Assembly (NCBI GenBank): GCA_002415485.1
Contig: DHYU01000080.1
Coordinates: 17,187-81,186, forward strand
Length of the DNA: 64,000 nt
DNA from: Proteobacteria bacterium UBA5122
GTDB lineage: Bacteria; Pseudomonadota; Gammaproteobacteria; Tenderiales; Tenderiaceae
Reading direction: 5' to 3'
A program made the translations under genes and the position numbers. A model generated the notes under the pieces. It saw nothing but the letters and a program-made list of their open reading frames with translations, ran no database searches and was not told where the DNA came from. Below are positions 35,673 to 44,839 of this stretch, one piece after another (within the stretch, counting starts at the first letter, position 1; each line of letters begins with the position of its first letter).

Positions 35673-36362
35673 TTAGCTGGATTGGCGGTAGTAGCAAATG
35701 CTTTGCAAGGCTTTTGTCGACAGATTGCTTTGTTTGCCTTGGCATATGCTGGCTAGGCGCTCCAGGGGGGAGGTTGCGACGGTTGTAGTCGTGGTGACCG
35801 TGGTGACTGTGGTTGTTGTGGTTGTGACCGTTGTTGTTTGTGGTGTAGTTGGTTCTTGGATGGCAATGGCCACGACGGGCGCGGGTGTTGGTAGGTCTGC
35901 TTCAGGGACGGCTTCTGTTACAGGTGCTAGGACCACTGTTTGTGCAAGAGGTGGGGTGTCTAGAGTTGGTTCTTCTAATTTGATGCTCTCGATTTCATCG
36001 GTAAGCTGGGCCGTCATAATTTGAGGCGAAATTTCTTCTTCCGCAATTGTTTCTTCTGGGATGATGCTGCGGCGTGCGTATTGTTGCGGGGAAAATGACT
36101 CCCTTTTTTCAGTTTCGCTGTACATGGATTGTTTGCCGACGAAAAAGCCTACAACACTGCCTGCAAGTGTGCCGACGGGATGTGCAGTAAGTGCGCCACC
36201 TAATATGGTGCCCGCTAGGGACCCTACCCGGCTGGGGTCGGAGAGAAACTCTTGTGTGTTTTTTTGGGATTCGGCCGCGTGACCCAGTGAAACGCTACAG
36301 GCAAGGCTTAGCGCTATTGCCATGGATTGTTTTTTACTTGATGTTTTTTTATGAAGTTCCAT
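35673..36362 (-). CDS. Secreted glycine-zipper protein with Thr-rich segment
   Basis: From ATG 36362, preceded by GGGAGGA, the protein has 229 residues. A signal peptide (to about GHAAE) is followed by a glycine-zipper hairpin (GSLAGTILGGALTAHPVG, residues about 46-76) of the kind that inserts in membranes, an acidic linker, and a segment near residues 170-197 that is almost only Thr and Val. The C-terminus has a Cys pair (ICQGKQSN...SICYY). No family function is recognised. It lies 75 bases after the usher-like gene on the same strand and is probably co-transcribed. Confidence 0.7.
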   Translation of the reverse strand: MELHKKTSSKKQSMAIALSLACSVSLGHAAESQKNTQEFLSDPSRVGSLAGTILGGALTAHPVGTLAGSVVGFFVGKQSMYSETEKRESFSPQQYARRSIIPEETIAEEEISPQIMTAQLTDEIESIKLEEPTLDTPPLAQTVVLAPVTEAVPEADLPTPAPVVAIAIQEPTTPQTTTVTTTTTTVTTVTTTTTVATSPLERLASICQGKQSNLSTKALQSICYYRQSS

Positions 36363-36437
36363 GCTTCCTCCCGCGCTCATAATTTTTCCCCTAGCTAATG
36401 ATGTCGACATATTTGCCCTAAACTTTAGTCTTGTGGT

Positions 36438-39400
36438 TTAGTTTGGTTTGATAACAATACAGCTCTGTCCCAATCGTTTTAGTCGCTGGCATAGAGTCTG
36501 GGCCTCGTTGCTGTTGGCAGTGCCTCGTGCTTGCACTCGATAAAGAGTACCTTTTGCCCCAAGGTCTACCGGTTGAGCGTACAACTCAAAGCCTTTGAGG
36601 GCCGTGTTTTCGAATTTCTGTTTGAATAAAGCAATTGCATTGTTGGCTTTGTCTGCATTGCTAAATGCACCTAGCTGTAGTACAGCTGTATTGTTAGTCG
36701 CAAGAGGCTGCTGTAAGGCAGCAGGGGGTTTCGTCGTCATTGTCGGCTGACTTATTGTCTCCGCACGATTTGTAGGCGCGATGGAACCTCTTGGTGCAAT
36801 CGAGAAAGGGCTGATTTCGGTCGTTCCGAGAGTGATGTCTTGATGTGTGTGGGTAGGTGTCAGCTCACTTAAGCTCAGTGTTAGCGGGGGATGTGTTAAT
36901 CGATCGCGATTATCCTCGGTGACGGTCAGTGTGTATGTGCCGAATGGAACAAAATCAAATATAAAAAAGCCATCACGACTGGTGATTCTAAAGTCAACGA
37001 GTTCGTCTTGCAGATTGCGTAATTCAACAACGATGCCGGCTTGAGGTGCTAGAGAATTGTCGGAACGACGTTGCATGATCGTGCCGTCTATTTCGCCGCT
37101 GAGGTTGACTGGGAAGTCGACGATATCCCAGTGGCCAGGGCGCGGATTAACTGAGTTGCCAGGGTGTACTGATATCATATTGGTTTCTGGGAGTGAGTCT
37201 TGATCCAGGCGTATATCGGTAGGACGCCTGGCTTGTAATCCTGTCAGATAGGCTACGCCATATTCGTCGGTTTCGACGGTTTGAAAAAGTTGCGGTGCAT
37301 AAACGGTGGCATTGGCGATAGGCGTATCTCCATCGCTGTATTGACCGTCGTTATCCATATCGTTGAAAACGCGGCTGGCTACGGCCCCGGATTGCGCCAA
37401 TGATGTGCCCGAGGCAAAAATGCCGCGGCGCTCGGGTTTTGGTGATAGTGAAAATGTAGCGAAGATAAATCCTTTATATGTTCCATCCGATTCGTACTCG
37501 ATGCGGGGGGATAAGGTCAGGTGCTTCATGTGCCAGCTCATGCCGGTGCTGTAAGTCGTGAGTTCGTTCAGCGGGGTGTGCTCTATGCCAAAATTCATGC
37601 TCATATCGGTTGCAATGACAACATCTGCTCTCAGCATGTATTGAAGTGCTTCGCGCTCGGGTTGTAACTGGTAGCTATACGCGCCGCGAATGAATAGAGG
37701 CATTAAACGACTGTCGAAATACAAAGACCCTGATACACGATCGTCTTTATTTGGTTGTAGAGGGTCATCGTAGGTTTCGAGAGATAGGGAGTTGCCGATT
37801 CGTGTGCTTTGTATCTTGCTGCTTAGATCTAGGGCGTAATTCGTTGTTGAATTAGCTGCTGTTTTATTGTGAGTTGCGGCAAGGCGTGTAGACAATGCGT
37901 AAATGTTACCGGTGGCGGTGACGGAGGTGCGACTTGTTAGCTGGATGTCGCTGTTGGGAGCGGTCGCCACGACTGAGTCGGCATATTGGGTGTGTTGAAA
38001 TTTGGTGCTAAAACCCAATAAGTTGCTAGAAAACGGGGTGCTCAGAACCGCATTCCATATGGTTCCTCCTATGGGGTCTTTAATGCCCTCAAGCTCAACT
38101 GAGGCATACCGCAAGCCTTTTCGTATGCCCAAGCCATAATAATTGAATCGTTCAGCATTGCTGACGACACTGTTCCAGCCAGTGTTGACTGAGAGGCTGG
38201 GAGTTAGGCTGTAAGCAAGGTCCGCAGTGTACCTCCCGCTACCAAGGTCTTCTTCAGGTATCTCTGTGTTGGGCTCGGACTCATGTAGTGGTTGCCCAAG
38301 TTGTGAGGCCGAAAATTGATAACCTATGTTGCCTGGAGAGAGGTGGCTTGTGCCTCCGTAACGTGTAATCGTTTCTGTGCGTCGTTCCCCGGCTGGTCCG
38401 TAGAACACCAGTTCAAACACATTGGCTCCGGTGAATAGATCAAGTTCGTGGAAGTCATAGCGTCCGTCGGGTCCGACGAACTGATAGTCGATGCGGACGC
38501 CATTGTGCAGCAGCTCTACTTCCCAGTCAGGCAGGATGTCGCCGCTGATATAGGTTTTGCTTCCATCGGCGGAATAGAGGTCAGAGCCCTTCTTGGTTGA
38601 ACCTGCAATGCGAACTCCTCGCTCAAAATCATATTGAGGCGCACCTTCGAGCCAAGAGGGCTGAATGTCGCCTACTTCTATGCGGCTGATCCCCGAAGGT
38701 GTGAAGGGTTCGTCGCGTGACAGTGTCATGCGTGCATTTTGAAGAGAGTCATTTTTATTGCCATGGAGGTAAATCGATGAGCTCATGTATGCAAGGTCGT
38801 TACGCAGGAGGGTCGAGTGCATCCATTGAGTCTCTGGGTCTAGTGGCGTGGGCTTGGTTTCTCGAATGATGGAATAGCCAAGAGTTATATCTGCGACGGG
38901 TGGGCCGATGAGTTCGTATGACGGTGTAATGTTTGGTAAAGACGGTGGTTCCATGACAAAGCGCGTGCCCGCGACTTGGCGACGCGCAGCGCGAAGCTGG
39001 GCTGGTAGTTGTTCTCGAGGTGATACTGTGACAGAAAGCGTTCTCATTTCAACGGAAAGATCGGCAGGGAACCAGCGTGAAAAGGTTGTGATGGGAATGA
39101 ATATGTCGTGTTCATATACCAATGCATCGTCTGCCGCCAATGAGTTGGTTTCATCCTCAATGGAGATCGTGCGCTGGTTGAGGTCTAGTTCAAATGTGCG
39201 GCTTTGGCTAATAAACCACCCCTTGGCGCGACCCTCGGCACTATTAACCTCGATTGGAAATTCGAGTGCAGCCGCCGCTTCAGAAAGCGATACATAGGTG
39301 GTGTCATCAGTGGTATAGGCTGTGACCGACTGACCGAGGATTTCGCGTTCGAGGATGAAGTCGACAAGCAGGAGGTTGTTTTCGTCAAAAGGCGCTGTGG

Positions 39401-39575
39401 CTGCTGGCAATGCCAGTGGCAATGAGACTGCGCTTGTGATGACAAGGCCTAGAATTGAACGCTTTAGTCGACGGCGAGATTCCAAAAGCACGATTCCATT
39501 TACTTGAGAGCCGGTTAGCGGGCAAGTCGTTATCGTTGTTATTTGTGGTCGCCCCGCAGTGGCTGTTCGCATCAT
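36438..39575 (-). CDS. Usher-like outer-membrane protein with C-terminal SPOR domain
   Basis: From ATG 39575 the product has 1045 residues; the frame is open to 39695, and a GTG at 39491 lies nearer the signal peptide (LKRSILGLVITSAVSLPLALP), so the start is uncertain. Order: N-terminal periplasmic domain (LLLVDFILEREILGQSVTAY onward), a long beta-barrel region (about 230-720) with usher-like FELVFYGPAGERRTETI, an SdrB/Ig-like domain (VFNDMDNDGQYSDGDTPIA), a second carboxypeptidase-regulatory-like domain, a Pro/Thr linker, and a SPOR domain (VLQLGAFSNADKANNAIALF to the end). It resembles CS1/alpha-type ushers; the SPOR end binds peptidoglycan in other proteins. Probable secretion pore for the DUF4402 subunits. 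Confidence 0.68.
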   Translation of the reverse strand: MMRTATAGRPQITTITTCPLTGSQVNGIVLLESRRRLKRSILGLVITSAVSLPLALPAATAPFDENNLLLVDFILEREILGQSVTAYTTDDTTYVSLSEAAAALEFPIEVNSAEGRAKGWFISQSRTFELDLNQRTISIEDETNSLAADDALVYEHDIFIPITTFSRWFPADLSVEMRTLSVTVSPREQLPAQLRAARRQVAGTRFVMEPPSLPNITPSYELIGPPVADITLGYSIIRETKPTPLDPETQWMHSTLLRNDLAYMSSSIYLHGNKNDSLQNARMTLSRDEPFTPSGISRIEVGDIQPSWLEGAPQYDFERGVRIAGSTKKGSDLYSADGSKTYISGDILPDWEVELLHNGVRIDYQFVGPDGRYDFHELDLFTGANVFELVFYGPAGERRTETITRYGGTSHLSPGNIGYQFSASQLGQPLHESEPNTEIPEEDLGSGRYTADLAYSLTPSLSVNTGWNSVVSNAERFNYYGLGIRKGLRYASVELEGIKDPIGGTIWNAVLSTPFSSNLLGFSTKFQHTQYADSVVATAPNSDIQLTSRTSVTATGNIYALSTRLAATHNKTAANSTTNYALDLSSKIQSTRIGNSLSLETYDDPLQPNKDDRVSGSLYFDSRLMPLFIRGAYSYQLQPEREALQYMLRADVVIATDMSMNFGIEHTPLNELTTYSTGMSWHMKHLTLSPRIEYESDGTYKGFIFATFSLSPKPERRGIFASGTSLAQSGAVASRVFNDMDNDGQYSDGDTPIANATVYAPQLFQTVETDEYGVAYLTGLQARRPTDIRLDQDSLPETNMISVHPGNSVNPRPGHWDIVDFPVNLSGEIDGTIMQRRSDNSLAPQAGIVVELRNLQDELVDFRITSRDGFFIFDFVPFGTYTLTVTEDNRDRLTHPPLTLSLSELTPTHTHQDITLGTTEISPFSIAPRGSIAPTNRAETISQPTMTTKPPAALQQPLATNNTAVLQLGAFSNADKANNAIALFKQKFENTALKGFELYAQPVDLGAKGTLYRVQARGTANSNEAQTLCQRLKRLGQSCIVIKPN

Positions 39576-39795
39576 GTGACTAACGACTTGATTTGAGTGT
39601 AGCACAGCAAACTTTTTTTTTGATAGTCTGGTTTGTGCGGCAAGTGGTTGTCTGGGCGGCAATTTTTTGCCGCACAAGAGGCGGGAAATGTCCATCAGGC
39701 GTGGTAGAATGCTGCGACTGTTAATTAGGCGCTTATTACTGAGAGAGCGCGTGCCACCAAGCTCGGTTGCGAGTTGATGCCATTGGATTTTAATT

Positions 39796-40380
39796 ATGTT
39801 GTTAATGATAGATAACTACGATTCGTTTACTTATAACATCGTGCAGTATTTCGGTGAGCTGGGGGTGCAGGTGCAGGTGCATCGCAACGATCAGATTACG
39901 ATCGAAGAGATTGAGGTGATGGCGCCGAAGTACCTGGTGATCTCGCCGGGGCCGTGTACGCCGAATGAGGCGGGTATTTCGGTGGCGGCGATCAAACATT
40001 TTGCGGGTAAGATCCCGATGCTTGGTGTATGTCTGGGGCATCAAAGTATTGGCCAGGCCTTTGGTGGCAAGATTGTCCACGCCGGCAGTGTGATGCATGG
40101 AAAGACATCGATGGTGTTTCATAAGGATGCCGGTGTTTTCAAGGGATTGAGTAATCCGTTGGAGGCAACGCGTTATCACTCGTTGGTGATTGAAAAAAAC
40201 AGCGTGCCGGATTGTCTCGAGGTGACTGCATGGACTCAGAGCGAGGCCGGCGAGTTGGATGAAATAATGGGCGTGCGCCACAAGGATATGGCGATTGAGG
40301 GCGTGCAGTTTCATCCTGAATCGATCCTGACCCAGCATGGCCACGACATGCTGAAGAATTTTCTCGAACAACATAAATAA
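39796..40380 (+). CDS. trpG: Anthranilate synthase glutaminase component II
   Basis: TrpG supplies ammonia to TrpE. The class-I amidotransferase triad is present: Cys in GVCLGHQSIG (about residue 79), and His and Glu in VQFHPESIL. The N-terminus MLLMIDNYDSFTYNIVQYFG and length (194 aa) are standard. trpD follows after 20 bases. Confidence 0.96.
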   Translation: MLLMIDNYDSFTYNIVQYFGELGVQVQVHRNDQITIEEIEVMAPKYLVISPGPCTPNEAGISVAAIKHFAGKIPMLGVCLGHQSIGQAFGGKIVHAGSVMHGKTSMVFHKDAGVFKGLSNPLEATRYHSLVIEKNSVPDCLEVTAWTQSEAGELDEIMGVRHKDMAIEGVQFHPESILTQHGHDMLKNFLEQHK

Positions 40381-40400
40381 CGCACAAAGGGAGCGAAGCG

Positions 40401-41441
40401 ATGGCGACTCCGATGACGATGCCGGCGGCGATACGCGCGGTAATCGAACGCCGTGATCTCAGCGGCGATGAGATGCACGCGGTGATGAGTTTGATCATGA
40501 GTGGCGAAGCGACACCGGCGCAGATCGGTGGTTTTTTGATTGGCCTGCGTATGAAGGGCGAGACGGTGGACGAGATCACCGCCGCGGCGCGTGTGATGCG
40601 CGAGTTGGCAACGCCAGTTGCACTCGGTGACACGACTTACCTCGTCGATACCTGTGGTACCGGTGGTGATGGTGCCGAGACGTTCAATATCTCAACTGCA
40701 TCGGCATTTGTCGTCGCCGCGGCCGGCGGCAAGGTCGCCAAGCACGGTAATCGTTCGGTATCTTCCAGGTCGGGCAGCGCCGACGTGCTGGAGGCAGCGG
40801 GGGTCAGTCTGGACTTGGGGCCAGAGCAGGTCGCGCAGTGTGTGCAGCAGATTGGCGTCGGTTTTATGTTTGCCCCCAAGCATCATGGCGCGATGAAGCA
40901 TGCCATTGGGCCTCGCCGTGAGATGGGGGTGCGGACTATCTTTAACGTACTGGGGCCACTGACCAATCCTGCAGGTGCCCCGAATCAGGTGCTGGGTGTG
41001 TTTAGCGCAGACTTGGTGGAGCCCTTGGCGCAGGTATTGGCGCAACTCGGCAGTCGTCATGTGTTGGTCGTCAATGCGGATGATGGCATGGATGAGATCA
41101 GTATTGGTGCGCCCACCCAGGTGGCGGAATTGAAGGCTGGTAAGGTCTCGCGTTATCAGATTGAACCAGAGCGCTTTGGTATGCAGCGCGCCGCGTTGTC
41201 GAGCCTGGCCGTCGCCAGCGCGGAGGAAAGCCTGGGCGTGATTCGGCGCGTGTTTGCCAATGAGCCTGGCCCGGCGCGGGATATCGTGTGCTTGAATGCC
41301 GGCGCGGCGATTTATGCCGCAGGTTTGAGCGAGAGCCTGGAGGCTGGTGTGGTTCGCGCATGTGAGGTGATAGCCAGCGGTGCAGCGGCCAATAAATTAG
41401 TCGCCTTGATTGAATTAAGTCAGAAGTTGTCAGCATCATGA
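40401..41441 (+). CDS. trpD: Anthranilate phosphoribosyltransferase
   Basis: TrpD joins anthranilate and PRPP. Motifs: PRPP loop DTCGTGGDGAETFNIST, KHGNRSVSSRSGSADVLEA and the anthranilate-binding HHGAMKHAIGPRREMGVRT. At 346 aa it is a stand-alone, full-length enzyme. Stop and trpC start overlap (ATGA at 41438). Confidence 0.96.
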   Translation: MATPMTMPAAIRAVIERRDLSGDEMHAVMSLIMSGEATPAQIGGFLIGLRMKGETVDEITAAARVMRELATPVALGDTTYLVDTCGTGGDGAETFNISTASAFVVAAAGGKVAKHGNRSVSSRSGSADVLEAAGVSLDLGPEQVAQCVQQIGVGFMFAPKHHGAMKHAIGPRREMGVRTIFNVLGPLTNPAGAPNQVLGVFSADLVEPLAQVLAQLGSRHVLVVNADDGMDEISIGAPTQVAELKAGKVSRYQIEPERFGMQRAALSSLAVASAEESLGVIRRVFANEPGPARDIVCLNAGAAIYAAGLSESLEAGVVRACEVIASGAAANKLVALIELSQKLSAS

Positions 41442-42232
41442 ATACTCCCGATATTTTACAGCGCATCCTGAGTCGAAAACTGGAAGAAATAGCAGAACGC
41501 AGTGCGAAAGTCAGTATTGATGAATTGAAGGCACGTATCGCTGCACAAAGCGCGCCGCGAGGTTTTGTACAGTCGATCGAAAACAAGATCGCTGCCGGTG
41601 AGGCTGGTGTGATTGCAGAGATCAAGAAGGCCTCGCCCAGTAAGGGCGTGATTCGCGCAGATTTCCAGCCTGCTGAGATTGCTGAATCTTATGCGGCGGC
41701 GGGTGCAGCGTGTCTGTCGGTCTTGACTGATGCCGATTTTTTTCAAGGTCATGAAGATTATCTACAGGCTGCACGTGCAGCCTGTGAGTTGCCCGTGATT
41801 CGCAAGGATTTCATTATCGATCCGTATCAGGTCTATGAAGCGCGTGCGATAGGCGCGGATTGTATCTTGCTAATCGTTGCAGCCTTGGATGATCAGCAGC
41901 TAAAAAACCTGAGTGAACTGGCCGCCGAGCTGGGGATGGATGTCTTGGTGGAAGTGCATGATGCAGAAGAGCTGCAGCGCGCCCTGCTTTTACCATTGAA
42001 GTTGATTGGCATTAACAATCGAAATCTGCGTACATTTGAAACCTCATTGCAAACGACGATAGGACTATTGGATCAAATCCCTTCTGATCGTATTGTTGTC
42101 ACCGAAAGTGGCATTCATCATGCTGAAGACGTTGCCTTGATGCGCCAGTATGATGTGCACGCCTTTCTGGTTGGCGAGGCATTTATGCGGGCAGAAACCC
42201 CGGGCGCTGAATTGCGGGCGCTGTTTTTTTAA
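41438..42232 (+). CDS. trpC: Indole-3-glycerol phosphate synthase
   Basis: TrpC closes the indole ring. The TIM-barrel protein (264 aa) has the catalytic lysine in AEIKKASPSKGVIRADF, LSVLTDADFFQG, IRKDFIIDPYQVYEAR and ESGIHHAEDV. It is a single-domain enzyme without fused TrpF. Four-base overlap with trpD; in many gammaproteobacteria crp/vfr follows, as it does here after one inserted gene. Confidence 0.96.
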   Translation: MNTPDILQRILSRKLEEIAERSAKVSIDELKARIAAQSAPRGFVQSIENKIAAGEAGVIAEIKKASPSKGVIRADFQPAEIAESYAAAGAACLSVLTDADFFQGHEDYLQAARAACELPVIRKDFIIDPYQVYEARAIGADCILLIVAALDDQQLKNLSELAAELGMDVLVEVHDAEELQRALLLPLKLIGINNRNLRTFETSLQTTIGLLDQIPSDRIVVTESGIHHAEDVALMRQYDVHAFLVGEAFMRAETPGAELRALFF

Positions 42233-42333
42233 ACAATTGTTTCATCGTTTAAGTTGCACTATTGCTGGTCGATAGCTGGTATTTAGGAGTGTGTGCGGCG
42301 TGTGCGTGCGCAAAAAAAAGTATGGAGAAAATG

Positions 42334-43572
42334 ATGAAAAAGAATATTTTGTTATCGGCGGCGTTAATGGGGGCTGGTTTAATATCCACGCAGGCGATGG
42401 CTGCACCATTTAACAGCATGGACCCGCGCTCGTTTGCGATGGGGGGGGCCGGGGTGTCGTCAGGCACGAGTGGCAATGCTGCGTTGATGAATCCTGCCTT
42501 GTTGTCAGCCGTGCCAGATGACGATGACTTTAGTATTGAGTTGCCGATTGTGGCGGCTCGTCTGTATGACCCAGGTGATTTGCAGGACGGCATCGATGAT
42601 TACAAGAGCAGTAATGTCGAAGGTGAGTTTGATGCGGCATTACGGGCGCTGAAGGATAATGGAGCCTCAGCGGCGAGGTACAGTGCGGTTGCGGCTGCGA
42701 CGAATAACCTTCTGAGCAAGTTGGAAGCAATTGCCAATGATCCTGTGCAGGCAGAGCTGATGGGGGGTATGGTTGTCGGGGTGCCTAATAAGACATTGGG
42801 TGCGTCGGTGGTGGCGTCAGGGCGTGTGGTGCTGGGTGGTATTTTGAATATGACCGCAGCGGATCGTGCGCAGCTGAGCAGTATTGCCAATCAGGCAAAT
42901 AATCAAACCTTGGCAACGAATACGGTTGATGTCTTTAATTCTGGTAGCTTGACCTCTACATTGGACGCCCGCGGGGCATATATTCAGGAAGTCGGGATTG
43001 CCCTGTCGCGTGAGTTCGATGTGGCGGGTGGTCTGGCATTTGGTCTTACTCCCAAGGTGGTGAAGGTCCGCACCTTTGATTATTCGCAAGGGGTAAGTAA
43101 TGCAGATATTGGTGAGAGTGACACTGGGCGTAAAGATTTTGATGAGTTCAATCTTGATGTTGGGGTTGCGAAAGACTTTGGTGTTGGTTTTCGCGCAGGG
43201 TTTGTAATCAAAGACTTGATCGGGAAAGAATACGAGACAGCACTTGGCAATAAGATTAGCCTGGACCCGCAGGCTCGGATCGGGGTTTCTCACTCCAATG
43301 AATTTGTGACAGTGGCGGTTGATCTGGATCTGACTGAGAATGAGCCGGCCGGATATGAGAGCAAGAGCCAGTATCTGGCCTTGGGCGCCGAGCTGGACAT
43401 CTTTGATACGGTACAGCTGCGAGTAGGTTACAAGAGTAATCTGAGCGATGATAAGACCAGCGCGCCGACAGTTGGCTTTGGCTTTTCACCCTTTGGAGTG
43501 CATGTGGATGCCGCTGTTTCAGCGAATGACGATGAGGTCTCGGCGTCGTTGCAGCTTGGGTTCCGGTTTTAA
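42334..43572 (+). CDS. TraF_2-type outer membrane beta-barrel protein (conjugal transfer TraF-like)
   Basis: The 412-residue protein has a signal peptide (ILLSAALMGAGLISTQAMAA), then PFNSMDPRSFAMGGAGVSSG, the N-terminal pattern of FadL-like and TraF_2 barrels. The end SASLQLGFRF has the C-terminal Phe of outer-membrane barrels. Family annotation as conjugal TraF is historical; no conjugation genes are near. ATG 42334 lies six bases after GGAG (42324-42327), and starts at 42331 or 42322 are also possible. It sits between trpC and crp, where other genomes have nothing. Confidence 0.75.
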   Translation: MKKNILLSAALMGAGLISTQAMAAPFNSMDPRSFAMGGAGVSSGTSGNAALMNPALLSAVPDDDDFSIELPIVAARLYDPGDLQDGIDDYKSSNVEGEFDAALRALKDNGASAARYSAVAAATNNLLSKLEAIANDPVQAELMGGMVVGVPNKTLGASVVASGRVVLGGILNMTAADRAQLSSIANQANNQTLATNTVDVFNSGSLTSTLDARGAYIQEVGIALSREFDVAGGLAFGLTPKVVKVRTFDYSQGVSNADIGESDTGRKDFDEFNLDVGVAKDFGVGFRAGFVIKDLIGKEYETALGNKISLDPQARIGVSHSNEFVTVAVDLDLTENEPAGYESKSQYLALGAELDIFDTVQLRVGYKSNLSDDKTSAPTVGFGFSPFGVHVDAAVSANDDEVSASLQLGFRF

Positions 43573-43593
43573 TTTTTCCCATCTTAAATGCAT

Positions 43594-43622
43594 AAAAAAG
43601 CCCGGCTCTGCCGGGCTTTTTT
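43594..43622. terminator. Bidirectional terminator between the TraF_2-like gene and crp
   Basis: AAAAAAGCCCGGC-TCT-GCCGGGCTTTTTT is a perfect hairpin with an A run before and T run after, serving the two convergent genes. Confidence 0.93.
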
Positions 43623-43643
43623 ATGGGCGACATTGGCGGTAAC

Positions 43644-44282
43644 TTAGCGAGTGCCGTGTACGACGATGGTTTTGCCTTTGACCGAAATTAGGTTTTGATT
43701 TTCCAGCGTCTTGAGTACACGGCCAACCATCTCGCGCGAGCAGCCGACGATGCGCCCGAGCTCCTGGCGTGTGATCTTGATCTGCATGCCGTCGGGGTGC
43801 GTCATGGCATCGGGTTCTTCGGTCAGGTCGAGCAGGGTGCGTGCAATGCGGCCGCTGACATCCATGAAGGCGAGGCGAGTGACCATGCTGGAAGTGCGGC
43901 GCAGGCGCAGGGCCATCTGAGTGGCCAGTTTGAATATGAGGTCTGGGTTTTCTTGCGCCACAATGCGAAAGGTGTCGTAGCCGATCTCGGCGACCTCGCA
44001 TTGGGTGCGGGCGCGGATCCAGGCACTCCGCTGCGGAGTGGAGCTAAAAAGCCCCATTTCGCCGAAAAAATCACCTGCATTTAGATAGGCAAGCACCATT
44101 TCACGGCCGTCATCTTCTTCGGAGACGACGCTGACCGAGCCTTCTGTCACGTAATACAGGGAGTTTGGTGTTTCGCCCGCATAGATAATGACGCTGTTTT
44201 TTGGGTAGCGGCGACGATGGCAGTGACTCAAAAATGCCTCAATCGCTGGGCTGCGTTCCTGAGATTTAACTGGTAGCGGCAT
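43644..44282 (-). CDS. crp: cAMP receptor protein (CRP/Vfr) transcription factor
   Basis: The 212-residue regulator has the cyclic-nucleotide domain with the phosphate-binding cassette GDFFGEMGLFSSTPQRSAW, the long dimer helix, and a helix-turn-helix (TRQELGRIVGCSREMVGRVLKTLE) whose recognition helix matches CRP/Vfr. It is therefore expected to bind TGTGA-N6-TCACA sites. Downstream of trpGDC and upstream of an OsmC-like gene, the place of vfr in Pseudomonas. Which carbon or virulence genes it controls cannot be told here. Confidence 0.9.
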   Translation of the reverse strand: MPLPVKSQERSPAIEAFLSHCHRRRYPKNSVIIYAGETPNSLYYVTEGSVSVVSEEDDGREMVLAYLNAGDFFGEMGLFSSTPQRSAWIRARTQCEVAEIGYDTFRIVAQENPDLIFKLATQMALRLRRTSSMVTRLAFMDVSGRIARTLLDLTEEPDAMTHPDGMQIKITRQELGRIVGCSREMVGRVLKTLENQNLISVKGKTIVVHGTR

Positions 44283-44407
44283 AGTCTATCCATTGATTTC
44301 TTTTTTCCATAGCTAGGGTATCGACCGCAATCCCTGCTTTTTTGAGTATTCTTTGCGGTATCATTTGTTTGAAACCCTTATGGGCTGTTGGAATTGAGGA
44401 GTGGGTG

Positions 44408-44839
44408 ATGAAGGCGCGAGTAAAATGGGTCGAGAATGCGATGTTTGTGGCGGAGTCCGGCAGTGGTCATGCGGTTGTAATTGACGGCCCGGCGGATGGC
44501 GGTGGTCGCAATATGGGTGTGCGGCCAATGGAGATGCTCTTGATGGGGACAGGTGCGTGCAGTGCCTATGATGTGATCCATATCCTGCGCAAGGGGCGTC
44601 ATCCGGTCTCGGACTGCGTGTGTGAGGTGTCGGCGGAGCGTGCAGACGGAGTGCCTGCGGTATTTACCAAGATCCACCTGCATTTTATTGTCAGTGGTCG
44701 TGGACTGAAGGAGGTTACTGTACAGCGGGCAGTGGAGTTGTCGGCAGAAAAATACTGTTCGGCCTCGATCATGCTTGGGAAATCGGCTGAGATTACGCAT
44801 GATTTTGTGGTGGTTGATGAGGCGGAGCAGGCAGAATGA
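44408..44839 (+). CDS. OsmC/YhfA family peroxiredoxin-like protein
   Basis: From ATG 44408 the product has 143 residues. It shows the OsmC fold with the two conserved cysteines in MGTGACSAYDVIHILRKGR and LSAEKYCSASIMLGK, used in organic-peroxide reduction by OsmC and Ohr. It belongs to the YhfA-like branch usually next to crp. An upstream frame to 44342 is open but lacks a ribosome site. Divergent from crp; overlaps the VOC gene by four bases. Confidence 0.9.
   Translation: MKARVKWVENAMFVAESGSGHAVVIDGPADGGGRNMGVRPMEMLLMGTGACSAYDVIHILRKGRHPVSDCVCEVSAERADGVPAVFTKIHLHFIVSGRGLKEVTVQRAVELSAEKYCSASIMLGKSAEITHDFVVVDEAEQAE

Noticed and set aside
39576..39695. N-terminal extension of the usher-like gene
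   Set aside because: The extra 40 residues are basic, precede the signal peptide by far, and lack a ribosome site; the start was moved to 39575, with 39491 as another option.
29383..39695. Integrative or transposable element
   Set aside because: No integrase, transposase, flanking tRNA or direct repeats were seen; called an island by context only.
39688..39777. 29-residue frame upstream of trpG, considered as a second trp leader
   Set aside because: It contains no Trp codon and is rich in Arg and Leu; no hairpin follows it.
42334..43572. Conjugation (T4SS) system suggested by TraF-like barrel
   Set aside because: No other tra, trb or relaxase gene is present; this family name is used for chromosomal barrels as well.
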